A DNA stretch of 64,000 bases from Schizochytrium sp. TIO01 (taxonomy: Eukaryota; Sar; Bigyra; Thraustochytrida; Thraustochytriidae): assembly GCA_004764695.1 (NCBI GenBank), contig SMSO01000034.1, forward strand, positions 3,728,501 through 3,792,500, in the 5' to 3' direction. Below, piece after piece: positions 32,583-42,118 of the stretch. The number at the start of each line of letters is the position of its first letter. The stretch's first letter is position 1. A program made the position numbers and the translations under genes. A model generated the notes under the pieces. The model had not been told where the DNA came from. It did no database searches and saw nothing but the letters and a program-made list of their open reading frames with translations.

Positions 32583-33117
32583 ATAATTAACAAAACAAAA
32601 TCATATTTTTTCTCTGTAGAGTTATTTTTTTATTATCAATTTCCCGTTTCCGCTATTGAAAACACTGTACTAAGGCCTTTAAAGAAATACAACTTCTAAA
32701 CTGCCCGATTTTTGTTTTCAATCGACCCAAAACTACACCTTATTCAATACAGAGCGACTCTATGGTAGATAGTGAGTTTTTGCCACCTTGTGTTAAGAGC
32801 AACTGAGCGCAAGTAGAGCGGAGTCTCGCAAATGACTTCATTGTTTACTTTGCAAGGCTCTAAGTGATTGCAAGTCGCAGCTGCCTGAAAAACGATTTCC
32901 TTTTCTTTAAGAAAAATGACCAGCGCACAAACGAATGTAAGCATGGAGACTCCAAGGGTCAGTACTCTGCATGGGGCACTGTTCGCAAGGAGAAGAGATC
33001 ACTTTTCATTTTCCTTCTTCGTTTTTGTGTTAATTATGTCTCCCTTGTTTTCCGGTTTCTGTTATTACATTAATTATATTAAAACGAAACTTTGTGTATT
33101 TATTTATTCTGAAATGG
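32583..33117. other. Intergenic, no gene seen
   Basis: AT-rich with no supported frame. It separates the decayed island from the small membrane-protein frames. Confidence 0.45.
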
Positions 33118-33366
33118 TTATTGTGAATCGATTGTTGGGTCGGGGTGAACAGCACCGATCTCGTATGCTTTGTGTAGTTGTCGAGCCTTCCTGAGTAGAA
33201 TTATTGCAGAGATTAAGAGCATGGGCAGAGACAGAGGCATATAATTGACGCTACTTTCTTTGAATTTACTGTTGTACTGCCTGTACTTGTCCATCCAAAG
33301 TTCTGAGACCCGCTCTATAGTATTAAAAGGTAAGAAAAGAAGAAACAGTGCTTTTTGTTGCAACAT
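33118..33366 (-). CDS. Possible small membrane protein (82 aa)
   Basis: Short frame from the ATG at 33364-33366. It would give a charged segment (TIERVSELWMDKYRQYNSKF), one hydrophobic helix (MPLSLPMLLISAIILL), a basic patch (RKARQLHKAY) and a short tail. This tripartite order looks like a tail-anchored or single-pass organelle protein. The frame is open for 29 further codons upstream without an ATG, so an unseen 5' exon is possible. No family recognised. Confidence 0.25.
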   Translation of the reverse strand: MLQQKALFLLFLPFNTIERVSELWMDKYRQYNSKFKESSVNYMPLSLPMLLISAIILLRKARQLHKAYEIGAVHPDPTIDSQ

Positions 33367-33731
33367 GGACTCAGCACATGGACTCGAAAGATATAAAGTG
33401 ATTTCGTAGAACTTGTCTGTGATAGTTGAAAAGGTGATGATCTCTATTGACACGATTGCAGAAAATTAATTCAAAGGTTTTCTGTTTGATACAAAAGGTG
33501 AGTTCACTTATGTTTCAACTATGTGTAACAAATAACATGACATCTTTGCAATTCATGTGCATATGACAAGCGCGCAGATTCAGATTACAAATTAAGATTA
33601 CGCAGTAGTTGCAAAAAAATGTTTTCTAAATGTGTTGTTAGATATACAGCAAAAGCCTAGGCGACATGGGAACGTGACGATGGCATGATAACGTGAGCCT
33701 AAGAAAGGAGGCAAGCAGTATTTCCAAGATT

Positions 33732-34088
33732 TTAAGGCACAGCGCGAGACAGGTTTGCGTCCTGGGTCTTCTCGCGCTCGATCTGCTCCTTGATCAAATC
33801 TGTTTGCGCATATGACCCAGCCACATAAGATTTCGGAATACCACCACGTTCACGCACAGCGTCCGGGATTTTGTACTCCTTGGTACCGTCCGGGTGCTCA
33901 ATAACCTCCCACTTTTGATTCGCTTTGCTAGTGGCCCAGTCCATAATAAAGTAGCCGCTAATGAGTGGGATGCTCACGTAGAAAGCAGTCATCGCTAGCT
34001 GGCCTTTGCGTCCAAGCGGGATGCGAGTCGAGTGAATTTTGGCCTTGAGTGCCTGGTGCTTTCGGTAAAGATCGCGAAGGAACTCCAT
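33732..34088 (-). CDS. Small single-pass membrane protein, probably mitochondrial
   Basis: 118 residues from the ATG at 34086-34088, which sits in a good context (ACACCATGG). The upstream extension only reaches a TTG. An N-terminal basic amphipathic part (MEFLRDLYRKHQALKAKIHS) is followed by one transmembrane helix (about residues 30-55, LAMTAFYVSIPLISGYFIMD). A charged C-terminal domain includes HPDGTKEYKIPDAVRERGG. Length and layout fit a small inner-membrane subunit or assembly factor of a respiratory complex, but I recognise no named family. The gene lies divergent to the GT41-like gene, about 0.8 kb away. Confidence 0.65.
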   Translation of the reverse strand: MEFLRDLYRKHQALKAKIHSTRIPLGRKGQLAMTAFYVSIPLISGYFIMDWATSKANQKWEVIEHPDGTKEYKIPDAVRERGGIPKSYVAGSYAQTDLIKEQIEREKTQDANLSRAVP

Positions 34089-34917
34089 GGTGTCTAACTT
34101 ATTTGATCTCGTTAATCTCAAACTTGCAAGAATGCAGGGTAAGACCTTGTTTTAGAGAAGCGGCGGCTCTGATCTTGTCTCGCGAATAAAATATATGAAA
34201 GCAGTGGTGCTCAGTACACTCGCACAGGAGCAACAAAGCGAGCGCTCAACGCTCCCGACCGCACGTCTACCCAGCAAAGCTTACAGCCCTCTTGCGAGGC
34301 TACAAGACCCTTGCGACCCAATTCACAAGCGAGTCAAAGTCCTGCGAAGTTGCACTAGTAGAGTTTTGCAGGAGCTCTTGAATAATCAATCAGCAGCAGC
34401 AGTAGAGCCTTGTTTATCTCTTGATCCATCCATGGCTTTTTCAAAAGTAGTCTATTTTAATTAAAAGGCTTATTGAGGTGGGAATGCGGGGAATGGGGAA
34501 TGAGGGGAACCGACTGAACGTTGGGTCAATTGGGGCAAATGACACACGATTCTGTTTAAGTCGATCAAGTCCCATTATGAAAACGCAGAACCTGAATCGT
34601 AAGCCTGTTGGTGAGTTTTATTCGCCAACGGTTGAGACCAAAGGTGCTTTGACAACCTCGAAGCTTGCTTGCGCCAAGTTGACGAAGTTCAAGCGCTGGG
34701 CCAGTTTCGCTTTTGCGCGAGCTGCCTCAGTCACCATAAACTGGGATCGAAGATTGAACGACCGTTGAAAGCAAAGTCATCGCACGAAAGTCAACTGCAA
34801 AGGAAACGAAAGTCACGGCGCTCAAGTCTGGCCTACGGATAGACAAAAGTGGGGTTCAGGCATATTTGCTATCCAATTCAGGAGTTTGCAGTCAATCAAC
34901 TTATCAGGCGAAGTCAA
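34089..34917. other. Divergent intergenic region, no gene seen
   Basis: Shared upstream region of the small membrane protein and the GT41-like gene. The two 90-96-codon open frames here have no recognisable motif and look like chance. Confidence 0.45.
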
Positions 34918-37900
34918 ATGTCACAAGTTTGCAACATGAAAAACGTCCTAATCTATGCATTGATCATCGTGATTCTTGGTGTCGCCGGACAGTCTGATCA
35001 CGTTGGTACAGACACTGTAGCAACTTCTGCCGCAGAGGAACTGTATGCGACCATACCTGAGGCACTTGATGGCATTTCAGATGACTTCTATCACAACTCA
35101 AGTGTTGAAACTCAATCAACTGCTCCTTCAGGAGGCGCAGGAAGAGTAAGTGAAGACGCCAGTATCAAGTGGAAGCGCAAGGAGGTATGGCTGCAACTTG
35201 TTCCAGGGACGAATGGCGAAAACTATACCGATCTTAATGCTATCTCTGCTGCAGAACAAGAGGTTGAGACAGTGGCTGTTAACTTTTGCGAGACATATGA
35301 GCTCGATCATACTCAGTGTGAAGAGGTATCCCAGCAGATTCGCGAAAATGCGCACAAATCACCTATAGGCGACTATCGGCTTGCGCCTGCAGTGGTGGAT
35401 CGAGCACTTCATGTCGAGATGTCTCTGCGCGACCCAACGAATGGGGAAACTTCTCAGGTATCACTTCATGTTGAGATTGACCAGAACCCAATTGAGGCTA
35501 CGCAAAAGTTTTGCGACGAGAGGGGTATATCCTTGGAGAGCTGTGAGAGCCTTGCGAACCAGACATTGCAAGGGTGGAGGCTGATCAGGGAAAAATCACT
35601 GCGAGCTTTGCAAAAGCGATTTGAAATAGGCTTAAACGCTGCAAACAGACTTGGAGATGGATCCGAAATGAAGTGGTCCGATGCAATCCTGGCACAACAT
35701 CACTTATCGGAGGTGGTGCAAATGAATCCAAGCAGCTGGCAAGCCTGGTATTCTTTGGGTAACATTTACAGTTTGGCCGCGTCTGATTCTTGGTTGGCCA
35801 ATATATTTCAGGAAAAGGACTCAACGATTGTGATGAAGAAATCTTTGGCGTGCTTTGAAGAAAGTCTCAGTATTCTTAACAAGAACTTAATTCCCAATTT
35901 GGATGTGGCACGTGCCACCTTACTGGGGTTTACTGGCGTGATGCGTTTCTATGCAGATGATGTAGATCTCGGCCGGGTGCGTCTCAAAGAGGCCATCGAA
36001 ATCTCGCGAGAGAACTTTGAGGCTTATGAGCGTGATTTTGATGATCAGTCAGCAGATGAAAACTATGGTGCGCTTAGAGACTTGTGGAGAAAGAAATGGC
36101 TGAAACATGTGAAAGACTTGATGACGCTGGAGGCTAATGTGGACAATGAGTTTGCCCTGGATAAACTCATTGAGCCAGAAAGCTATATTTCCAACCTTAC
36201 AGAGCGTGAGAAGCATGCGCTCGAAATGTACCGGGTTTTGCACTTTCCCTTCGTTCTAGAAAGCTCTGAAGACATAGATGGTCGTGTTCACACAGCTGCA
36301 TTTCAAAGACTTGAGCGCCTCTTGATGAAAGTGCGCACTTCTCCAGATCGAATTGGTGATCTTGATGGATACTTTGGCTTTTACTCTGTATACTCGGGTG
36401 CCCTGGAAAATTCCGTTCAAGTTAGAGAATACAGAGACAAGCTCGGTACACTGCACCGTCTTTCGATGCCGAGTCTTAACTATGTCTCGCCCCACTTACA
36501 ACGGTTGCAAGCATTACAAGAGCAAGGTGATATGATGGACAAAAATAAAAAGTTGCGCGTAGGATTTATCTCAAGCTTCTTTTATGATCATTCTGTGGGG
36601 AAGTTGCTTTGCGGAACGATCTCTCAACTTATTGACAGGGATGAGTTCGAGGTGGTGGTAGTGTCAACTGGTAGTATGAGACATGTGGCGAAGCGCGCAG
36701 GGGCCTGCTATGAAATGTGGGGAAAGCTTATTCGTGCCGAGAGCGTTCAGGATGTGAGCTACGGGCTTGCTAAGGGCGCACATCTGGTTTTTGAAGATAC
36801 TCCAGATGGTATTTTGCAAGGCATGGGGGCTTTAGCGGACCTTGAGCTGGATGTGGCAATCTTTGGCGAAGTTGGTCTGAACTTTGCAACCTACTTTTTG
36901 TCATTTGGGCGTATAGCCCCTGTTCAAGCCGCGTTCTGGGGACATCCTCTCACGACAGGCATGGGTTCATTTTCGATGGACTACATGATTACCTCTCGGA
37001 AGTTTTTTGCAAATGAGGGAAATGTTCCTGTGGAAAAAACAGCTGACGAAAGATTGCAGCTATGCGCCTCGGAACTCCATCTTTGGAACACCACCTGGGC
37101 ACCCTTTTCAGAGAGCTTAATCTGTACAGAAACTCTAGGAACCTACTTTGCAAAGGTTCCCCAACCTAGTGATGAAGATATGACTGAGGCACGAGAGATT
37201 CTCCGCGAGGCTTTGTTGCAGAGGAACTGGACCAAATCCTTAGAGGAGACTAATCTCTACTACCTTCCTCATAAGTTGATGAAGTTCCATCCGCGAAATG
37301 ATGCTCATCTTCGTGGCATCGTTGAACGCGACCCGAATGCAATCCTTGTGTTTTCGTCTGGTGAAGATCATGCTAACCAGAACATATTCTCTGTGTATAC
37401 GCATGGACGAAGACTTTTGTTGAATCGAATGGGCATTGCACCGGAGCGTACAATTTGGCTACCTGCTTTGCCAACGCCTGTATTCTTAGCGGTAAGCAAG
37501 ATTTCTTCTGCTGTACTTGAATCGTTTGGGTCCTTTGGTAGTGGAGTTACTGCTCTCGAAATTTTTGCTCTTGGGGTTCCGATGGTTTGTATGCCGAATA
37601 ACCAACTTGTCGGACCAAGTTGCGGTGGCATGTATAAGCAGATTGCAGCCCGGTCCGAGGATAAAGATGGTGTGAAGTCCCTGGAGGCGCTTACGTGCCT
37701 TGACGAAAAGCTCAGCGTCTCATCGGATGGCAAAATCAGCTCTTGCTACATTGAAGCAGCATTGAGATTGGCAGACACATCTTCCGGCTTACGAGGGCGT
37801 GCAGGAAAGATGCTTAAGGATAGTCACATGCATTTATATGAAGACGAAGAGGCTGTTCAAGAATGGAGCGACATGCTGCTTGCTCTAGGGAGCCAGGCAC

Positions 37901-38166
37901 GGTCATTCGACTTTGCATCATCTTGGTCTGTTCCAGGGTTTTGCACGGAGTCCCAATGCTCATCTGGGGTTCAAGACGAGGATGTCAAAAGCACCGACTT
38001 GAAGGACAAACAGAGACTTGACTCATTAATGACCTCCTCAGTATGGAAAAAAGTATCACCCCCTGCACCAGGTCCTCTCCCCCGGCTGCCGAAGAAGAAT
38101 AATACCTTCATTCCACACGTTGTGCAGCTCAAAGACACTTTTAAGAACCCTGCATGGCAGAATTAA
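34918..38166 (+). CDS. GT41-type glycosyltransferase (OGT/SPINDLY-like) with signal peptide
   Basis: A 1082-residue single-exon protein from the first in-frame ATG (34918); a second ATG at 34936 is equally possible. Residues 7-25 (MKNVLIYALIIVILGVAG) form a signal peptide or signal anchor. About 110-225 holds two copies of a small Cys motif (FCETYELDHTQCEE and FCDERGISLESCES). About 235-410 is helical and TPR-like (VVQMNPSSWQAWYSLGNIY). The C-terminal catalytic region (about 545-1030) matches GT41: KLRVGFISSFFYDHSVG, APVQAAFWGHPLTTGM, DYMITSRKF, YYLPHKLMKFHP and ALEIFALGVPMVCMP. Classic OGT and SPINDLY are cytosolic or nuclear; the leader implies work in the secretory pathway. Donor and acceptor sugars cannot be read from the sequence. 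Confidence 0.85.
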   Translation: MSQVCNMKNVLIYALIIVILGVAGQSDHVGTDTVATSAAEELYATIPEALDGISDDFYHNSSVETQSTAPSGGAGRVSEDASIKWKRKEVWLQLVPGTNGENYTDLNAISAAEQEVETVAVNFCETYELDHTQCEEVSQQIRENAHKSPIGDYRLAPAVVDRALHVEMSLRDPTNGETSQVSLHVEIDQNPIEATQKFCDERGISLESCESLANQTLQGWRLIREKSLRALQKRFEIGLNAANRLGDGSEMKWSDAILAQHHLSEVVQMNPSSWQAWYSLGNIYSLAASDSWLANIFQEKDSTIVMKKSLACFEESLSILNKNLIPNLDVARATLLGFTGVMRFYADDVDLGRVRLKEAIEISRENFEAYERDFDDQSADENYGALRDLWRKKWLKHVKDLMTLEANVDNEFALDKLIEPESYISNLTEREKHALEMYRVLHFPFVLESSEDIDGRVHTAAFQRLERLLMKVRTSPDRIGDLDGYFGFYSVYSGALENSVQVREYRDKLGTLHRLSMPSLNYVSPHLQRLQALQEQGDMMDKNKKLRVGFISSFFYDHSVGKLLCGTISQLIDRDEFEVVVVSTGSMRHVAKRAGACYEMWGKLIRAESVQDVSYGLAKGAHLVFEDTPDGILQGMGALADLELDVAIFGEVGLNFATYFLSFGRIAPVQAAFWGHPLTTGMGSFSMDYMITSRKFFANEGNVPVEKTADERLQLCASELHLWNTTWAPFSESLICTETLGTYFAKVPQPSDEDMTEAREILREALLQRNWTKSLEETNLYYLPHKLMKFHPRNDAHLRGIVERDPNAILVFSSGEDHANQNIFSVYTHGRRLLLNRMGIAPERTIWLPALPTPVFLAVSKISSAVLESFGSFGSGVTALEIFALGVPMVCMPNNQLVGPSCGGMYKQIAARSEDKDGVKSLEALTCLDEKLSVSSDGKISSCYIEAALRLADTSSGLRGRAGKMLKDSHMHLYEDEEAVQEWSDMLLALGSQARSFDFASSWSVPGFCTESQCSSGVQDEDVKSTDLKDKQRLDSLMTSSVWKKVSPPAPGPLPRLPKKNNTFIPHVVQLKDTFKNPAWQN

Positions 38167-39652
38167 AGGTTTAAAGTCGGCCGGCTTTATTTATTAATCG
38201 AGGACCAAACTAATTAAATTCAAATGAAATGAGCTTGAAAGGATAACCGCATCTGTTACATTTTCTAGTTTTAGTTTAGCACCCACCCTTTGCAAATCAA
38301 TTGCAGACTGAATTTAAATTGGGGCTCTGTGTGGCGTCATTGCTCTCAAAGTAACTATTGCAGATCAACTTCTGCAGCGAAGAGTTCTTCAAAGCAACGG
38401 ACCCTGGGGAATATCTACTTACTTTGAGAAAGCAAAGACTCAAACATGTTGTTACCTAAGCTGTGTACCACAGGTTTACTAGGAGCTATTAGTATCTGGA
38501 AAGCACAAAGTTTCTGGATACAATTAATTAGGTTTTCATCCTGTCAGCGGGAAAAAAAGAAAATTGACGAGTCTAGCGTTCGTGAGGAATGGAGTAGGTC
38601 TCTCTGAACGTGTTGTTCTTTGTGAAGAATCCTGTTCAATAATTAGGACCAAAGACAGAAGGTACTATATGCAGTCTCAGCTAGATTTAGTAAAAAATAA
38701 ATGACAAAGTCAGATTCTTGGTAAAAGTATTCAGTAATGATGGTAGTAGGCAGTGACCTACGTTCGCAGTAGCTAGTATGGAATCTTCTTTGTGCAAAGT
38801 TCCGTTCTAGGTCCCATAAACAGTGGGTAGAGTTAATGGTATTTAGGATGTTTTAAAATTGCCAGGGCCAGGGATCTTCAATTCTTTAAACATTACACGA
38901 AAATCCAACCTGAAGAGAATCATTGAATAGACCTTGGGGTCAACATCTCTAAAAGGAGCCGGACCAAGCCCTTTGAGACCATAGGTTTTCATCTGTCTCT
39001 CCTTCATGCATGTTAGAATATTGGTGAAGACACTAGGTCACTAGCATATGATAGTATGTAAAACACTATCAGGTACTGAGTCTTGCTAGATCTCGGGGTT
39101 GTCCCACCATCCCACCATTACGTTATTCCATGGTCATCTTTGGTCAATATAACTTAGTCAGGCGTATGGTTAAAATTTCAAGCGAAGCATTCGTGAGGTG
39201 ATTTGAAAAGAACAGAAGGTACGCATTTGGGACTATAATACTCTGTCTCCACTGCAGACAAAGAGATGATTTCGAAAATCTATGGAGTCTTTCGAGCTTC
39301 TGATATTTTAATGAAATAAAATAAAATAAAATAAAATACCATATGTATATATAAATATTATGATTGATTGAGAGAATCTCAGGATGTAAGACACTCTGAC
39401 ACCATGATTTGAATGATCCATTTTGAGCTGGTCAGTATTCTTGAAAGATCAAATTATTGTAAGAGCTGCTTTGGTCCATGAAGTTAATTGTGGCTGTTGT
39501 TGACTTTAAAACCTCATCTAGACGCTCAAAAGCAGCCAGCCGCATACTCATACGCTCTTATTTCGTAGCAAACGCGGCTACAATTTCGAGCCATCGCCAG
39601 ACTGAATATCTTGCTGGATTAAGTAAAAGAAAACTTGAAGAAAAGAAAAAAA
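38167..39652. other. Intergenic flank leading into the repeat desert
   Basis: Ordinary AT-leaning sequence without a supported gene. The first tandem repeat is (AAATA)n at 39314-39338. This is the last stretch resembling the intergenic DNA of the left half. Confidence 0.5.
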
Positions 39653-39983
39653 GAACGAATGAACGAACGAATGAATGAATGAATGAATGAATGAATGAAA
39701 AAAGATAAAATTAGATCAAATAAAAACACTCTACCTAAATTAAAAAAATATCACTCACTTCGTGAGGAAAAGCCGAAGAAATGATTGGGAAAGAGTGGAG
39801 AAATTGGGCTTTCAGATTTGTTAATCAACTGGTGAGTGCGTGAACCGAAGAACAGTAGCTCGATCAGGCCCTCTCCGTCCGCCGCAATGAATACATAAAT
39901 GAATGACTGAATAAATAAATGAATGAATAAATGAATGAATAAATGAATGAATGAATGAATGAATGAATGAATGAACGAATGAA
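39653..39983 (+). repeat. Two (GAAT)n arrays marking the start of the microsatellite-rich region
   Basis: A GAAT/GAAC array at 39653-39699 is followed by a second at 39886-39983 made of AATG, AATA and occasional ACTG units. The imperfect units show accumulated point mutation. From here rightward such arrays occur about every few hundred bases. Confidence 0.9.
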
Positions 39984-41585
39984 CCCTTTTACAGCGTCCA
40001 CTCTTCTCAACTTTGTAACCTCATGCTAAGCAAGGAAGCGTCCGCGATGTGGCTCGGAAAACTAAGTTTCGCTTATGTCTCCTTACCCCATCGCTACCGC
40101 TCTTTCGTTAGTTTCTTTTAAAGCGTCCAGCAAAACGAGGCAGAGAACTTGTTATTAAAATTTAAGGGCTCTGAGACTTCTTCTTTTCTTAAGCTCATCT
40201 TCCGGTTTTACGCGGCTTAACACGAGTGTTCCTTCTTCTGGTTAGATCGACTCCTCCATGTGCAGTTGCCACTTCGGACTAGCTAGGGAGGTACGTAGCA
40301 GGGAGGAGGCTTCTCTTCTGTCTCTTCTGGCCGCAAAAAGGTGCTGGAGGTGCCTCCCTTAATAATCATTCTTCAGAAAGCGGAAGAACCATTTCTTAAA
40401 TTTCATAGAAAGAAAGAAAGAAAGAAAGAAAGAGATACACTGTGGCACGGAAAAGAACATCCCGCAAGAAACAGATGGTCGCTTAGCGCACGTGCAGCAG
40501 CAGCAGCTGGCCTGTATGTCATCGTTAGATCATGAATAGTCAGGCTATCAACAACTTGGGCCTTGCTGAGTTGAAGTGGCAAGCAGTCGCGGCGATTGAC
40601 CCTCTTGAGGACGGAGCGCCGAAGCGGCCACCGGCTGCTCCTCTCGAGTTCGGGGTGCTTCCTTCGGCTCAGCTCCTCCCTCAAGTTTAAACTTCGTTTC
40701 TGTGCCGCAAGCACGGCACTTTTTGTTCCTGTTCTTGTTCTTGTTCTTTTTCATCGTAGTACTAACAGTTGCTGCTGTCTAAACAGCTTCGCTAACAGCT
40801 TCGCTAACAGCTTCGTCGTCGTCGTCATCAGAACAAAGGCTCCTGCGTTTCAAGGGTCTTCTACAACTTCAAGCTCGGCTACAGCTTCACGCTCGACGAC
40901 TTCACGGTGTGCACGCAGGCAAGGACGCAAGCGTAAGCAAGGACGCAGGCTAGCTTCCGCAGCCTTCCAGTGCTGCTGTTCCGTCGTCCTGATCACGAAC
41001 TAGCCGTGAATCGTGAATTGGGAACCCGGGTCCTTCGGTTGTGGGCGCAAACTAACAAGGGACCCTGCCTACCTACCTGATCAAGAGTCATGGGTCCATG
41101 CATTTCAAGATCAAGGTTCTCGCAGTCGAGCTCCTCCCCGCTGATCCTGGCAAGTCTGCCTGTAGCTTGGGTCGGCAGAAGCTGCTCGCAGGAGTTTCAC
41201 GATCGAGTTCCACAGGCTCGACTTCGAGGTTTTTCAGAGGTTGGCGAAGGCAATTAGAGCAGCTCAAGCTTTGTCGGAGCAGCTTCAACTTCCGAGGGTC
41301 CTGGAAACTGGAACCATTCATTTCAGAGGAAGAAACTATAAAGTTAAAAACGCGCACCTTTTTCATGGAGACCAGCAATCAATTGGCCAGCCCCTTTGGG
41401 TCCCCATGCGGTGCGTGAACGAAGCGTGAACGAAGCGAGGACATGCCAAAATAAGGCTTGCCAATCGAAGTCTGTCCATGGCACCCAATGCTTGCTGATG
41501 CTTACTGACCGTTCCATTTCAACCAACCACTAGTTCTTACCTAGCTAGCTAGAGTGTCGCCAATCGTTGATCGAACATGGAGAGG

Positions 41586-41630
41586 GAACGCGAGAACGCG
41601 AGAACGCGAGAACGCGAGAACGAGAGAACG
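41586..41630 (+). repeat. 8-bp tandem repeat (GAGAACGC)n
   Basis: About five units of GAGAACGC ending in GAGAGAACG. A related array with the unit GAGAACGA/GAGAACGG occurs at 42044-42118, some 400 bp away. Confidence 0.9.
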
Positions 41631-42043
41631 GCAGCGCTACTTACGCCTCACGCCTGTATGCATGTATCTATGACCGTAGGAAGGTTCCTCCTTACTCATA
41701 GTCGAGGCCAGAGAAAGAGAAAGAGAAGAGAAAGAGAGAAGCCCTTCCTTCGTTTACTTTCTTCCTTACCTACCTATCGCATGGTAGGTAGGTGCTACTG
41801 GTTCCAATCTTCCTTCCCGTAGCGTGCCGCCACGCGACGGCTGCAGGCGTGCTGGCGTGCTGGCTGGCTGTGTGGCTGGCATTCATTACAAGCATGCAAG
41901 CGCCGCGACGCTGGCCGTGAGGCTTCGAGGCTGTGTGGCTGGCTGCGAGACCTTTCCCGCTGAGCCTTCCTGCTGTTTCCATCTGTGGCCTCCATCCAAT
42001 CAATTCATGCGCAGGAGGGAGGAGCATCTACGCAGTGCCACAA

Positions 42044-42118
42044 GAACGAGAGAACGAGAGGACGGGAGAACGGGAGAACGAGAGAACGAGAGAACGAAAG
42101 GACGAGAGAACGGGAGAA
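42044..42118 (+). repeat. 8-bp tandem repeat (GAGAACGA)n, second array
   Basis: About nine degenerate units (GAGAACGA, GAGGACGG, GAGAACGG, AAGGACGA). Same unit family as 41586-41630, so one array probably seeded the other or both expanded from one ancestral segment. Confidence 0.88.

Noticed and set aside
34195-34768. Two plus-strand open frames of about 90-96 codons upstream of the GT41-like gene
   Set aside because: No recognisable domain, and composition and position suit intergenic or leader sequence.
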